A stretch of 64,000 nt of DNA from Comamonadaceae bacterium. GTDB lineage: Bacteria; Pseudomonadota; Gammaproteobacteria; Burkholderiales; Burkholderiaceae_C. How positions within the stretch are numbered: position 1 is the stretch's first letter; every line of letters starts with the position of its first letter. Positions 36,105 to 45,760 of this stretch are shown piece after piece. Where the stretch lies: the NCBI GenBank assembly GCA_947454955.1, contig CANGLW010000004.1, positions 62,001-126,000 on the forward strand, read 5' to 3'. The notes under the pieces were generated by a model. That model did no database searches and was not told the origin of the DNA. It saw only the letters and a list, made by a program, of their open reading frames with translations. The position numbers were made by a program, and so were the translations under genes.

Positions 36105-36989
36105 ATGACCCTGGTTCAGTTGCGGCACCTCATCGAATTGGCCAACACCGGCTCTTACAGCCTGGCGGCCACTCGCCTGTTTCTGACCCAACCGGCCTTG
36201 AGCCGCAGCATCGCTGCGCTGCAAGACGAGCTGGGCCAGCCCCTGTTTGACCGGGTGGGCCGCAAAGTAGAACTCACCGCTTTTGGGCGGCAGACCGTGC
36301 AGCGCGCGCGCGAACTGGTGGAAGCCGCACAAGACCTGGTGAAAAACGCCAAGCAAGTGGGCCGCGGTGAAACCGGGCAGGTGCGCTTGGGGCTAGGCTC
36401 GGGCGCAGGCGCCATGCTCATGACACCTTTGCTGCTGCACATGGCCCAGCAATACCCGCAAGCTCAGCTAGACATTGCGCGTGGCAACACCGATTTGCTG
36501 GTGCGCGCCCTGCGTGAGCGGCAGTTGGATGTGCTGGTGATTGACCTGCGATCCCTCAAACCCGCCAGTGACCTGAACGTGCTGCAAGTGGGCGAATTGC
36601 CCGGTGCGTTCATGTGCCGCAAAGGTCACCCGCTATCAAAAAAGAAGCAAGTGAGTTTGGAGATGGTGCGCAACTACCCGGTGGCCTCCACCCCGCTGAG
36701 CGACGAAGTGGCGCGTGTGTTGATTGACCGCTATGGCCCAGAGGCGCACCCCGAGCAACTCATCACCCTGCGCTGTGAAGAAATTTCCAGCCTGCTCGAT
36801 GTGGCCCGCACCAGCGATGCGGTGGTGGTGGCGGTACGCGCCGTGGCCCCTGATTTGCAAGAACTGCGCATGCACCCGCCGCTCAATGCCACCGCGCGTT
36901 TTGCTTGGGTTACTTTGAAAAATCGCAGCGTGCCGCCGCTGTGCGATGCGCTGCAAAGCGAGGTGCGCAAGTTGTTGGCACCTGCTTGA
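36105..36989 (+). CDS. LysR-type transcriptional regulator
   Basis: A 294-residue LysR protein. The helix-turn-helix is near residues 18-45 (SYSLAATRLFLTQPALSRSIAALQDELG); the effector-binding domain runs from about 90. It is divergent from the Bug receptor/M20/dadA unit and probably controls it. The intergenic repeats suggest autoregulation as well. Residues near 176-183 (GHPLSKKKQ) are encoded by an AT-rich patch at 36631-36655. Effector not predictable. Confidence 0.87.
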   Translation: MTLVQLRHLIELANTGSYSLAATRLFLTQPALSRSIAALQDELGQPLFDRVGRKVELTAFGRQTVQRARELVEAAQDLVKNAKQVGRGETGQVRLGLGSGAGAMLMTPLLLHMAQQYPQAQLDIARGNTDLLVRALRERQLDVLVIDLRSLKPASDLNVLQVGELPGAFMCRKGHPLSKKKQVSLEMVRNYPVASTPLSDEVARVLIDRYGPEAHPEQLITLRCEEISSLLDVARTSDAVVVAVRAVAPDLQELRMHPPLNATARFAWVTLKNRSVPPLCDALQSEVRKLLAPA

Positions 36990-37037
36990 GCGCGTCGGAA
37001 TGACGCAAAATGCGCACATTCATAATCAGGAGACACC

Positions 37038-37328
37038 ATGGCCACCTATCTCATCGTCGACGGCATCGTCCACAACCCTGAGGGCTACGAAGCCTACAAA
37101 CTCAAGGCCCGCCCGGCAGTAGAAATGTATGGCGGCGAGTACCTGGCGCGTGGCGGTGAGTTGGACGTGAAAGAGAACGACCTGTGGACGCCCACCCGCG
37201 TCGTGCTGATTCGCTTCCCCGACATGGCCAGCGCCCAGCGCTTTTACAACTCGCCCGAGTACCAGGCGGTGCTGCCCATCAGCAAAGCCAACGCCAAGCG
37301 CACCGTGTTTTTTGTTGAAGGCATGTGA
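37038..37328 (+). CDS. DUF1330 family protein
   Basis: A 96-residue protein with the DUF1330 pattern: ATYLIVDGIVHNPEGYEAYK at the start, GGEYLARGGE in the middle, and RFPDMASAQRFYNSPEYQ in the second half. These are small dimeric alpha/beta-barrel proteins with no assigned role. The start has an AGGAGACACC ribosome site. It stands just downstream of a LysR gene and is convergent with the TSUP permease. Confidence 0.85.
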   Translation: MATYLIVDGIVHNPEGYEAYKLKARPAVEMYGGEYLARGGELDVKENDLWTPTRVVLIRFPDMASAQRFYNSPEYQAVLPISKANAKRTVFFVEGM

Positions 37329-37334
37329 GCCAAG

Positions 37335-38099
37335 TCAAGGCTTGAGGAGCATCACCACGCCGGTGATGCCCATCAACACACAAAACAGCGCGCGCAAAAG
37401 CCGCTCTGGCAAACGGTGGGCCAAGGCCACACCCAGGGTCATGCTCAGCATGCCGCCCACGGCCAAAGGCAGGCCCACCGCCCAATCGACTTTACCGGCC
37501 TGCGCGTAGGTGGCCAGCGCCACCACGGCGCCCGGCGTCACGGTGGCCAGTGCCAGGCCCTGGGCCATGGTTTGCTTGGGTACGCCAAACCATTTGATGA
37601 GGGCGGGCGCCACCACCAAGCCGCCACCCACGGTGAACAAACCCGAGAACACGCCACTGACCAGCCCCAGCGCCGGCAACCAGGCTTTTGACAAGGTGAT
37701 GCGCGGCGCAGCCACAGATGCCAAAGTGCGAGGCCGCAAACCCCAAGCCATGTAGACCGACAAGGCCAACAAGAAAGCAGCGAACATCAGGCGCATGGTG
37801 TGCATGTCCAGGTTGGCCGCCACCTTGGCCAGCACGTAAGTTGAGACGATGGAGCATGAACCCAACAAACAAGCCGAGCGGATGTCGATGGGGTTGTGTT
37901 GGCGGTAGCGCCAAAAACCCAGCAGCACATTGGGCGCAATCATCACCAGCGCGGTGCCCTGAGCCAAGGCCTGGTCCATGGCGAACAAACCCACCAGCGC
38001 GGGAATCGCCATCAGCCCGCCGCCAATGCCAAAAATACCCCCCAACCACCCCAGCAACAAGCCCAGGCCCAGTTCGCCCAGCAGCGTCATCCAAGTCAT
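37335..38099 (-). CDS. TSUP (TauE/SafE) family permease
   Basis: A 254-residue membrane protein with about eight helices. The ATG at 38099 gives MTWMTLLGELGLGLLLGWLGGIFGIGGG, the usual TSUP start; residues further upstream are not conserved. The glycine-rich repeat is mirrored in the second half (LVSGVFSGLFTVGGGLVVAPAL). Members move sulfite, sulfonates or organic acids; the substrate is not evident. It follows the metH N-terminal gene in the same direction. Confidence 0.82.
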   Translation of the reverse strand: MTWMTLLGELGLGLLLGWLGGIFGIGGGLMAIPALVGLFAMDQALAQGTALVMIAPNVLLGFWRYRQHNPIDIRSACLLGSCSIVSTYVLAKVAANLDMHTMRLMFAAFLLALSVYMAWGLRPRTLASVAAPRITLSKAWLPALGLVSGVFSGLFTVGGGLVVAPALIKWFGVPKQTMAQGLALATVTPGAVVALATYAQAGKVDWAVGLPLAVGGMLSMTLGVALAHRLPERLLRALFCVLMGITGVVMLLKP

Positions 38100-38151
38100 G
38101 GTGAAAGCTGCTGGCTCAGAAAGGTCTGATGCACCAGCGCTTGAACAATCG

Positions 38152-39216
38152 TCAAGCGGCGGCCGCGTAAAACGCACCGCGGCTCAAGGCGCGGGCGTGC
38201 AGCGGCTTGACCGCCTCGCCGATGGCGTGGATGTGCTCGGGCGTGGTGCCGCAGCAGCCACCCACGATGTTGACCAAGCCTTCGGCTGCAAACTCTTGCA
38301 GCAATCGGCTGGTGACCTCGGGCGTTTCATCAAAGCCGGTTTCGCTCATGGGGTTGGGCAGACCGGCATTGGGGTAGCAGCTGATGAAGGTGTCGCCCGC
38401 CACCCGCGCCAACTCCTGGATGTAGGGGCGCATCAAGGCCGCGCCCAAAGCGCAGTTCAAACCCACCGCCAGGGGTTGGGCGTGGCGCACGCTGTGCCAA
38501 AACGCCGTCACCGTTTGGCCGCTCAAAATCCGACCCGACGCATCGGTCACCGTGCCGCTGATGATGAGCGGCAAGCGCTCACCGCTGGCTTCAAAGTATT
38601 CGTCAATCGCGAACAGCGCGGCCTTGGCGTTGAGGGTGTCAAAAATCGTTTCGACCAGCAGCACATCAGAGCCGCCTTCCACCAGGGCCTGCACTTGTTC
38701 GTAGTAGGCCGCGCGCAGTTCTTCGAAGTTGATGTTGCGCGCGCCGGGGTCGTTCACATCGGGGCTGATGCTGGCGGTCTTGGGCGTGGGGCCGAGCGCG
38801 CCCACCACAAAGCGGGGTTTGTCAGGCGTGCTGAATTTGTCGCAAGCCTCGCGCGCAATGCGGGCCGACTGCAGGTTCATCTCGCGCGCCAGGTGTGCCA
38901 TCTCGTAATCGGCCTGGGCGATGGTGGTGGCGCCAAAGGTGTTGGTCTCGATCATGTCGGCACCCGCGGCCAGGTAGCCTTCGTGGATGTCGCGAATCAC
39001 ATCGGGGCGGGTGATGCTGAGCAGCTCGTTGTTGCCCTTCACGTCTTTGGGCACGTCGGCAAAACGGGCCGCTTGCGCCGTGCCTTCGCCGCGGTACTGC
39101 GCCTCGCTCAATTTGAAGCGCTGGATCATGGTGCCCATGGCCCCGTCCAGAATGGCGATGCGCTGTTGCAGGATGCCTGGCAAGGCCTGGGCGCGGGTGT
39201 AGGTCACGGGTTTCAT
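38152..39216 (-). CDS. metH: Methionine synthase, homocysteine-binding part (split MetH)
   Basis: A 354-residue protein corresponding to the N-terminal domain of methionine synthase. The start [31 protein letters not shown] is the canonical MetH beginning. The zinc ligands for homocysteine are the cysteines in [17 protein letters not shown] near the end, plus an upstream Cys (NCALGAAL). It must act with the larger part at 28637-31375, about 6.8 kb away. This part has no SAH riboswitch in its leader. The same split is seen in many Burkholderiales. Confidence 0.92.
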   Translation of the reverse strand: MKPVTYTRAQALPGILQQRIAILDGAMGTMIQRFKLSEAQYRGEGTAQAARFADVPKDVKGNNELLSITRPDVIRDIHEGYLAAGADMIETNTFGATTIAQADYEMAHLAREMNLQSARIAREACDKFSTPDKPRFVVGALGPTPKTASISPDVNDPGARNINFEELRAAYYEQVQALVEGGSDVLLVETIFDTLNAKAALFAIDEYFEASGERLPLIISGTVTDASGRILSGQTVTAFWHSVRHAQPLAVGLNCALGAALMRPYIQELARVAGDTFISCYPNAGLPNPMSETGFDETPEVTSRLLQEFAAEGLVNIVGGCCGTTPEHIHAIGEAVKPLHARALSRGAFYAAAA

Positions 39217-39330
39217 GCCTCTATTGTAAAAACCGTGACAATCAAGGTGTGAAGTTTATGTTTTCGGCCTTACCAGGCGATGAATTTCCAGCCTTTTTGA
39301 TGGCTCCAGGCCACACCCCGACTGACTGAG

Positions 39331-39356
39331 CAGCTCTTTTTTTGATAGCACTTCTT
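39331..39356. repeat. AT-rich GATAGC patch containing the recQ start
   Basis: CAGCTCTTTTTTTGATAGCACTT begins here. It is one of the dispersed AT-rich patches, and here it supplies the TTG start codon of recQ. Confidence 0.55.
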
Positions 39357-41219
39357 CCATCCATCCTGCGTGAGGTTTTTGGCTTTGACGCCTTTCGCGG
39401 CCCGCAGGCCCAGATCATCGAGCACGTGTTTGGCGGCGGCGACGCCCTGGTGCTCATGCCCACCGGCGGGGGCAAAAGCCTGTGCTACCAGGTGCCCGCC
39501 ATTGCGCGCCAGCGCGCAGGCCACGGCACTGCGCTGGTCATCTCGCCGCTCATTGCCCTCATGCACGACCAGGTGGGCGCCTTGCACGAGGCCGGGGTGG
39601 AAGCAGCTTTTCTCAACTCCACCCTGAGCAATGAAGACGCCAGCGCGGTCGAAAAACGCCTGCTCAAGGGCGAGCTCACTTTGCTCTACGCCGCGCCGGA
39701 GCGGGTCACCACGCCACGCTTTTTGGCGCTGCTCGATTCACTGTTTGAACGCGGCGCACTCTCGCTGTTTGCCATTGATGAAGCGCATTGCGTGAGCCAG
39801 TGGGGCCACGACTTCCGCCCCGAGTACCGCGCGCTCACCGTGCTGCACGAACGCTACCCCGGTGTGCCACGCGTGGCCTTGACCGCCACCGCTGATGCGC
39901 TCACTCGCGCCGACATTGTGGAGCGCTTGCAGCTTGAAGACGCGCAGCAATTCGTCAGCAGCTTTGACCGCCCCAACATCCGCTACACCATTGTCGAGAA
40001 AAAAGACGCGCTCACACAAATGGTGCGCTTCATCGAGCGCGAGCACGCTCTCGATGCCGGCATTGTGTATTGCCAATCGCGCAAGAAAGTCGAAGACGTG
40101 GCGCAAAAGCTGGTGCAAGCTGGCATCGCCGCGCTGCCTTATCACGCCGGGCTTGACCCGGAAGTGCGCCAGCGCCACCAAGACCGGTTTTTGCGCGAAG
40201 ACGGTCTGGTGATGGTGGCCACCATCGCTTTTGGCATGGGCATCGACAAGCCCGATGTGCGCTTTGTGGCGCACCTGGACATGCCCAAAAACATTGAAGG
40301 CTATTACCAAGAGACCGGCCGCGCCGGGCGCGATGGGCAAGACGCCAACGCCTGGATGGCCTACGGCTTGCAAGACGTGGTGAACCAGCGCCGCATGATT
40401 GACGAGAGCCCGGCCGACGACACCTTCAAACAAGTCATGCGCGGCAAGCTCGAGGCTTTGCTGTCATTGGCTGAGAGCACCGATTGCCGCCGTGTGCGTT
40501 TGCTGTCTTACTTTGGTGAAACCTATATGGGGCCTGCGGGCTCACACACCTTTTGTGGCAACTGCGACAACTGCCTGCAGCCCCCCGCGCTGTGGGACGG
40601 CACCGAGGCCGCGCGCAAGCTGCTGAGCTGCATCTACCGCATCCAGCAAATGAGCGGCCTGAGTTTTGGTGCCGGGCATGTCATGGACATTTTGCGCGGC
40701 AAGGTGACCGACAAGGTCACCCAGCACGGGCACGCCACCTTGAGCACCTTTGGCATCGCGGCCGATTTGTCCGAGACCCAGTTGCGTGGTGTGCTGCGCC
40801 AACTCATCGCGCTGGGCGCTTTGTCGGTGGATGAGTTCAGCACCTTGCAGTTGACCGAAGCCTCGCGCGCGGTGCTCAAGGGCGAGGTGCCCATCCAGTT
40901 GCGCTTCTCGGTGGCCGAGCCGGCAGACAAGCGGCGTAGCGGTGTGAAAACCTCTGCCCACCCCGACCTGGACGCGCCCGCCCAAGCACGCCTGGCCGCC
41001 CTCAAAGCCTGGCGTGCCGAGGTGGCGCGCGAGCACAACTTGCCTGCCTATGTGATTTTTCATGACGCCACCCTGGCCGCCATTGCCAGCCAAGCGCCCA
41101 CCAGCCTGGACGCGCTGCAGGGCATCAGCGGCATTGGCCTGAAAAAGCTCGAAGCTTATGGGCAGGATGTGCTGCGGGTGGTGGGGCTCAAGGCGGCCGA
41201 AGCGCCCTTGGACGCCTGA
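39342..41219 (+). CDS. recQ: ATP-dependent DNA helicase RecQ
   Basis: A 625-residue 3'-5' helicase with Walker A ([13 protein letters not shown]), a DEAHC box near residues 146-150, a zinc-binding domain with Cys-rich CGNCDNC, and a C-terminal HRDC domain (about 540-620). It unwinds recombination and replication intermediates. The first in-frame start is a TTG at 39342 that lies inside an AT-rich repeat patch; a stop (TGA) lies 13-15 bases upstream, so no ATG is available. An earlier N-terminus may have been lost. Confidence 0.93.
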   Translation: MIALLPSILREVFGFDAFRGPQAQIIEHVFGGGDALVLMPTGGGKSLCYQVPAIARQRAGHGTALVISPLIALMHDQVGALHEAGVEAAFLNSTLSNEDASAVEKRLLKGELTLLYAAPERVTTPRFLALLDSLFERGALSLFAIDEAHCVSQWGHDFRPEYRALTVLHERYPGVPRVALTATADALTRADIVERLQLEDAQQFVSSFDRPNIRYTIVEKKDALTQMVRFIEREHALDAGIVYCQSRKKVEDVAQKLVQAGIAALPYHAGLDPEVRQRHQDRFLREDGLVMVATIAFGMGIDKPDVRFVAHLDMPKNIEGYYQETGRAGRDGQDANAWMAYGLQDVVNQRRMIDESPADDTFKQVMRGKLEALLSLAESTDCRRVRLLSYFGETYMGPAGSHTFCGNCDNCLQPPALWDGTEAARKLLSCIYRIQQMSGLSFGAGHVMDILRGKVTDKVTQHGHATLSTFGIAADLSETQLRGVLRQLIALGALSVDEFSTLQLTEASRAVLKGEVPIQLRFSVAEPADKRRSGVKTSAHPDLDAPAQARLAALKAWRAEVAREHNLPAYVIFHDATLAAIASQAPTSLDALQGISGIGLKKLEAYGQDVLRVVGLKAAEAPLDA

Positions 41220-41230
41220 CCACCCAGGCG

Positions 41231-41256
41231 AAAAAAAGCCCCGACCAGCGGGGCTT
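41231..41256 (-). terminator. Rho-independent terminator
   Basis: AAGCCCC (41236-41242) / GGGGCTT (41250-41256) with an A-run at 41231-41237 gives a T-run on the minus strand. It ends transcription of the gene at 41277-41579 and sits just after the recQ stop. Confidence 0.85.
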
Positions 41257-41276
41257 GATGTCGAAATGAGGGGGTT

Positions 41277-41579
41277 TCAGTGCGTGCGGTGAAAGCTCGC
41301 CTCGTAGGCCATGGCCGCACCGGTCATGGTGTTTTGCAGGCGCTCAATGGCACGACGGTGACGGGCTGAGGCACCAGCACTCAATTGGCTGGTGTGACGC
41401 TGCATCAGCGCATCGAGCTTTTGGCGGCAGGGGTCGAGCACACCGGCCATGTGCAGCGCAATGTAAGCCACGTGGTCCGCATGGGTGGTGCGGAACTCAT
41501 CGGCCCATTGCTTGAACATTTGCCACTTGTAAGTGCCACGTTCGGGGGCTTGAATGACTTCTTTAGCTGCTGTGATCAT
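41277..41579 (-). CDS. Hypothetical protein
   Basis: A 100-residue soluble protein, likely helical (RTTHADHVAYIALHMAGVLDPCRQKLDALMQRHTSQLSAG). No family was recognised. It ends 22 bases from a good terminator and has no co-directional neighbour, so it is a single-gene unit. The product is small and the composition is normal for coding. Confidence 0.6.
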   Translation of the reverse strand: MITAAKEVIQAPERGTYKWQMFKQWADEFRTTHADHVAYIALHMAGVLDPCRQKLDALMQRHTSQLSAGASARHRRAIERLQNTMTGAAMAYEASFHRTH

Positions 41580-41885
41580 GGTGTCTCAACTTCTGTCAGC
41601 CGGGAGAATTCCCTGCAGGTCTAGCCATCACGTTCGGGCTGACGCTTTGGTTGACGCGGATCAGCGGTTTTTTGAAAAATCAGGCTCGCCAAGCCCTGTT
41701 TTGAGGGTTTACCCCGTGTTTTCGGGGCTAAGTTCGCCTCTTTGGGTGGTCATTACCCCTTGCCTAAAAAGCCACGATGCCGGCCTTTTCAACGCCTGGA
41801 AACGACGGAATGGTCTGAAACCGGACCTGACAAAGGCCCCAAGGGCGGGTAAAATGCCGCCAGTTTTGCAAATTTAGGAAAAATA
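41580..41885. other. 306-base non-coding gap
   Basis: It holds no convincing gene or RNA. A small stem CCCCG/CGGGG occurs near 41711-41726 with no T-run. Promoters for both the 41277 gene and the small protein at 41886 should lie here. The right end carries an AGGAAA ribosome site. Confidence 0.6.
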
Positions 41886-42026
41886 ATGTCTCACCATCAC
41901 GCCTCCCACAAGCCCGAACCCGCTGACGCGATCGAGGCGATTGTTCCGAGCATCCCCGTGGTCATCCCGGTGGTGGGCGCCATCCTGATCTTCCTGTTGG
42001 CGTTCATCGCCGTGGTCATGGCCTGA
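41886..42026 (+). CDS. Small single-pass membrane protein (46 residues)
   Basis: The frame from ATG 41886 (ribosome site AGGAAAAATA just before) encodes 46 residues: MSHHHASHKPEPADAIEA followed by a continuous hydrophobic stretch (VPSIPVVIPVVGAILIFLLAFIAVVMA). The N-terminus is His-rich. It has its own upstream region and a good terminator 78 bases downstream. I do not recognise a function; similar His-rich small membrane proteins are conserved in betaproteobacteria, to my memory. It is too short for most gene finders. Confidence 0.75.
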   Translation: MSHHHASHKPEPADAIEAIVPSIPVVIPVVGAILIFLLAFIAVVMA

Positions 42027-42103
42027 TCAGGTCGCTTCGGGTGAGGTCTGGCACGCGCTTGGCCCTCAAGAAACCCGAAACCTAACCGTAACTTTTTCTC
42101 CCC

Positions 42104-42125
42104 AACCCTGACTTGTCAGGGTTTT
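42104..42125 (+). terminator. Rho-independent terminator of the 46-residue gene
   Basis: AACCCTGA / TCAGGGTT (8-bp perfect stem, 4-base loop) ends in TTTT. It lies between the small membrane protein and pckG. Confidence 0.85.
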
Positions 42126-42231
42126 GTCGTCGATTCAGGATTTGTCCGTTTTTTGAGCTTCACGCCTTAAATTCACATGTAACCGCGCTGTAACTTGCGG
42201 GCCCGATTTCAACATCACTAGGAGTTTTCTC

Positions 42232-44097
42232 ATGAGTTCAACCCCCACTGCGCTCAACGCGCCAAGTTACATCAAGCACCCCAAGCTGCTGGCCTGGGTG
42301 GCAGACATGGTGGCCCTGTGTAAGCCCGCCCGCGTGGAATGGTGCGACGGCAGCGACGCCGAGTACCAGCGCCTGTGCCAGTTGCTGGTGGACGCCGGCA
42401 CCTTTGTGAAGCTCAACCCCGCCAAGCGCGCCAACAGCTTTTTGGCCTGCTCTGACCCGAGCGACGTGGCCCGCGTGGAAGACCGCACCTTCATCTGCTC
42501 GCAGACCAAAGAAGGCGCTGGCCCCACCAACAACTGGGTCGACCCCCAAGAAATGCGCACCCTGATGCAAACCGGCTCGGCGGGCAAGCCCGCCTTGTTT
42601 GACGGTTGCATGGCCGGGCGCACCATGTATGTGGTGCCCTTCTCCATGGGCCCCCTGGGCAGCCCGATTGCCCACATCGGCATTGAGCTTTCCGACAGCG
42701 CCTACGTGGCCGTGAACATGAAGCTCATGACCCGCATGGGCAAAGCCGTGTACGACGTGCTGGGCACCGATGGCGAGTTTGTGCCTTGCATGCACACCGT
42801 GGGCGCGCCCCTCAAAGCTGGCGACAAAGACAGCAAGTGGCCTTGCAACCAAACCAAATACATCGTGCACTACCCCGAGACCCGCGAAATCTGGTCTTAC
42901 GGTTCGGGCTACGGCGGCAACGCGCTGCTGGGCAAGAAGTGCTTTGCGCTGCGCATCGCCTCCAACATGGGCCGCGACCAGGGCTGGTTGGCCGAGCACA
43001 TGCTGATTTTGGGCGTGACCAACCCCCAAGGCAAAAAATACCACGTGGCTGCGGCCTTCCCCAGCGCTTGCGGCAAGACCAACTTCGCCATGCTGGTGCC
43101 ACCCACCGGCTTTGAAGGCTGGAAAGTCACCACCATCGGTGACGACATCGCCTGGATCAAACCGGGTGCTGACGGCCGCATGTACGCCATCAACCCCGAG
43201 GCCGGTTACTTCGGCGTGGCGCCTGGCACCAACACGCTGACCAACCCGAACTGCATGGCCAGCCTGGACAAAGACGTGATCTTCACCAACGTGGCCCTGA
43301 CCGACGACGGCGACGTGTGGTGGGAAGGCATGTGCGAGGCCCCTGCCCACGCCATCGACTGGCAAGGCAAAGACTGGACCCCTCAGCTGGCCAAGGAAAC
43401 CGGCGCCAAAGCCGCTCACCCCAACGCCCGCTTCACTGTGGCAGCCACCAACAACCCCGCGCTGGACCCCGAGTGGGACAACCCCGCTGGTGTGGCGATT
43501 GACGCCTTCATCTTCGGCGGCCGTCGCTCCACCACCGTGCCTTTGGTGACCGAGGCCCGCAACTGGGTCGAAGGCGTGTACATGGCTGCCACCATGGGTT
43601 CGGAAACCACCGCGGCCATCATTGGCCAACAAGGTGTGGTGCGCCGCGACCCGTTTGCCATGCTGCCCTTCACCGGCTACCACATGGGCGACTACTTCCA
43701 GCACTGGCTCAACCTGGGCGAGAAGGTGGCCAACACCGCTGCCGCCCCGCTGCCCAAGATCTTCACCACCAACTGGTTCCGCAAGGGCGAAGACGGCAAG
43801 TTTGTCTGGCCTGGCTATGGCGAGAACATGCGCGTGCTGAAGTGGATGATCGACCGTATCGAGCAAAACGCCACCGGCGCTGAGCATTTCTTCGGCGTGA
43901 GCCCCACTTACAGCGAATTCAACTGGACCGGTCTGAACTTCAGCACCGAAGAATTCAAGCAAGTGACCCACATCGACAAAGACGCTTGGATGAAAGAACT
44001 GGCCCTGCACGACGACCTGTTCGCCCAGCTCGACAAAAACCTGCCCAAAGCCCTGGCCGAGACCCGCGCCCGCATTGAGCAGCTGCTGACCGCTTAA
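42232..44097 (+). CDS. pckG: Phosphoenolpyruvate carboxykinase (GTP)
   Basis: A 621-residue enzyme of the GTP-dependent PEPCK family. It converts oxaloacetate to phosphoenolpyruvate in gluconeogenesis. The P-loop [13 protein letters not shown] is near residues 281-293, followed by [10 protein letters not shown] and by [16 protein letters not shown]. The start has a TAGGAGTTTTCTC leader. Length is normal for the family. It is a single-gene unit between two terminators. Confidence 0.96.
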   Translation: MSSTPTALNAPSYIKHPKLLAWVADMVALCKPARVEWCDGSDAEYQRLCQLLVDAGTFVKLNPAKRANSFLACSDPSDVARVEDRTFICSQTKEGAGPTNNWVDPQEMRTLMQTGSAGKPALFDGCMAGRTMYVVPFSMGPLGSPIAHIGIELSDSAYVAVNMKLMTRMGKAVYDVLGTDGEFVPCMHTVGAPLKAGDKDSKWPCNQTKYIVHYPETREIWSYGSGYGGNALLGKKCFALRIASNMGRDQGWLAEHMLILGVTNPQGKKYHVAAAFPSACGKTNFAMLVPPTGFEGWKVTTIGDDIAWIKPGADGRMYAINPEAGYFGVAPGTNTLTNPNCMASLDKDVIFTNVALTDDGDVWWEGMCEAPAHAIDWQGKDWTPQLAKETGAKAAHPNARFTVAATNNPALDPEWDNPAGVAIDAFIFGGRRSTTVPLVTEARNWVEGVYMAATMGSETTAAIIGQQGVVRRDPFAMLPFTGYHMGDYFQHWLNLGEKVANTAAAPLPKIFTTNWFRKGEDGKFVWPGYGENMRVLKWMIDRIEQNATGAEHFFGVSPTYSEFNWTGLNFSTEEFKQVTHIDKDAWMKELALHDDLFAQLDKNLPKALAETRARIEQLLTA

Positions 44098-44123
44098 AAC
44101 TTTTCAGTCACCCTGAGAAGTCG

Positions 44124-44153
44124 GCCCGGGCGCCACAAGTGCCCGGGCTTTTT
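44124..44153 (+). terminator. Rho-independent terminator of pckG
   Basis: GCCCGGGC (44124-44131) pairs with GCCCGGGC (44141-44148), followed by TTTTT. It ends pckG. Confidence 0.9.
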
Positions 44154-44191
44154 CATGTCCGGCGTTTGCTTGGTTGAGGACATCACAGACG

Positions 44192-44234
44192 AAAAAAAAC
44201 CGCCCCAACATGACGTTGTGAGCGGTTTTATTTT
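44192..44234 (-). terminator. Rho-independent terminator
   Basis: The minus-strand transcript of the gene at 44260 can form AAAACCGC/GCGGTTTT with an inner CAAC/GTTG stem, followed by a long T-run (A-run at 44192-44199). Confidence 0.75.
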
Positions 44235-44235
44235 T

Positions 44236-44252
44236 GCTACAGAAACTGTAGC
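44236..44252. repeat. GCTACAG-aaa-CTGTAGC hairpin
   Basis: A 7-bp perfect inverted repeat with a 3-base loop, next to the terminator. It resembles the dispersed AT-rich patches. Confidence 0.5.
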
Positions 44253-44259
44253 TAGATAT

Positions 44260-44670
44260 TCAGTCGCGGCTAGCTGCCACGATGTCTTTCATCACACGTG
44301 CGTCTTTCTGGGCAATGGCCCACAGACGGGCATCGGCGCGGCGCTGGGCCACGCGGGCTGACCAGGCATCCAAGCGGGTCACCAACAAGCCGGCCAAGCG
44401 GCGAGCAGCGGGGGCCAGGAAAGCCATGGCGGTGAAGGCCATCACCCACATCAACACCCAGGCGGCCAGCAAATGGCCGTCGGCCCAGGTGTCAATCAGC
44501 TGGTCAGCCACCACCAGCAAAGCCGCCACCATGGCGGTCAGCAGCATGCCAGCCAGGCTGCGCGAGGTGCTCAGGCTGCGTTTGAACGAAGCCGCGTGGG
44601 CCACGGTCGATTCAAAACGGGCCACACCGGGGTGGCTCTTGGGCATGTCAACGTGTACGAATTCAGTCAT
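44260..44670 (-). CDS. Putative membrane protein of unknown function
   Basis: A 136-residue protein with a soluble N-terminus (MTEFVHVDMPKSHPGVARFESTVAHAASFKRSL), two hydrophobic segments near 40-58 and 68-86, then a charged C-terminus (DARLWAIAQKDARVMKDIVAASRD). Family not recognised. It is divergent from the LysR gene at 44795, with 124 bases between, and ends at a good terminator. Confidence 0.65.
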   Translation of the reverse strand: MTEFVHVDMPKSHPGVARFESTVAHAASFKRSLSTSRSLAGMLLTAMVAALLVVADQLIDTWADGHLLAAWVLMWVMAFTAMAFLAPAARRLAGLLVTRLDAWSARVAQRRADARLWAIAQKDARVMKDIVAASRD

Positions 44671-44747
44671 GGTGTTCTTCCTGCTGGATAGTGTCTATCT
44701 CAGATGGGGTAATCCTAGGGTTTTCCCGTGTGTTGTTCAACTTTATA

Positions 44748-44778
44748 TTGGTGATACAAGTTATTCACAATGGTGATA
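44748..44778. promoter_or_regulatory. Candidate operator with repeated TGGTGATA
   Basis: TTGGTGATA (44748-44756) and TGGTGATA (44771-44778) are spaced 22 bases apart, about two helical turns. The interval also holds an imperfect GTGATA/TATTCAC inverted repeat at 44751-44768. It is just upstream of the LysR start and divergent from the membrane-protein gene. Confidence 0.4.
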
Positions 44779-44794
44779 TATTGGGTTCCCTGCC

Positions 44795-45760
44795 ATGGCC
44801 GAGCTCAATTTCCGCACCCTGGACCTCAACCTCTTGCGCGTTTTCAACGAGGTGATGACCGAGCGCAGCCTCACCCGCGCGGCGGTCAAGCTCTCCCTCA
44901 CCCAGCCCGCGGTCAGCAACGCGCTGCGCCGCCTGCGTGAGGCGCTGGACGACGACCTGCTGCGCCGCAGCGGCCAAGGCCTGGTACCCACCGCGCGTGC
45001 CCTGGCCCTGTGGCCCACGGTGCAAGACGCGCTGCGGCAGCTGCAAGACACCCTCTCGCCCGGGGCGTTCGAGCCAGCGCAGGCCAGCACTACGTTTGTG
45101 ATGGCCATGGCTGATGCCACCGCGGCCGAGCTGATCCCCGGCCTCATCAAAGTGATGGACCAGCAAGCACCCGGCGTGTCGGTGCGGGTGGTGCCGCTGA
45201 CTACGCGCGACCCGCGCCGCCTGCTCGAACAAGACCAGGCCGGCCTGGCGATTGGCTATTTCCCGGCACTGCTGGCCAGTTTGGTGGCCCAGGCCCAGGC
45301 CGGTGAAACCCCCGCCTTTCACCACCAGCGCCTGTACGACAGCCAGTATGTGTGCGTGATGCGCCGCGGCCACCCGCTGGCCGATGCCCCGCTCACGCTG
45401 GACGCGTTTTGCGCCGCGCGCCATTTGCTGGTGAGTTTTTCCGGCCGGCCTTATGGCTTCATCGACGAAGCCCTGGCCGGCTTGGGCCGCCAGCGTCAGG
45501 TGGTGCTCACCGTGAACCAATTTTTCACTGCAGGCCGGGTGGTGGCCACCTCCGATTTGCTCACCGTGCTGCCGCGCCATTTCTTGAGCGTGACCGGCAT
45601 TGCCGACAGCCTGGTGGTGCACGAGTTGCCCTTCAAAGTGCCGCCCATCCACGTGGACATGCTGTGGCACCGCCGCCTGGAACACCAAAGCCAGCACCAG
45701 TGGCTGCGGCAGATCATGCAGCAGTTACCGCAACAACGCTTGTCAGCGCAAGTCACATGA
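44795..45760 (+). CDS. LysR-type transcriptional regulator
   Basis: A 321-residue LysR protein. The HTH is near residues 22-48 (TERSLTRAAVKLSLTQPAVSNALRRLRE) with an effector domain of NodD/NahR-like pattern. Its end overlaps the metallophosphoesterase start (ATGA), so it is coupled to that gene. The effector and target are unknown; the divergent membrane protein gene is a candidate target. Confidence 0.87.
   Translation: MAELNFRTLDLNLLRVFNEVMTERSLTRAAVKLSLTQPAVSNALRRLREALDDDLLRRSGQGLVPTARALALWPTVQDALRQLQDTLSPGAFEPAQASTTFVMAMADATAAELIPGLIKVMDQQAPGVSVRVVPLTTRDPRRLLEQDQAGLAIGYFPALLASLVAQAQAGETPAFHHQRLYDSQYVCVMRRGHPLADAPLTLDAFCAARHLLVSFSGRPYGFIDEALAGLGRQRQVVLTVNQFFTAGRVVATSDLLTVLPRHFLSVTGIADSLVVHELPFKVPPIHVDMLWHRRLEHQSQHQWLRQIMQQLPQQRLSAQVT

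Noticed and set aside
42238-44010. 590-residue open frame on the minus strand opposite pckG
   Set aside because: Antisense shadow of a highly expressed, codon-biased gene; Val/Gly/His-rich product without recognisable motifs.
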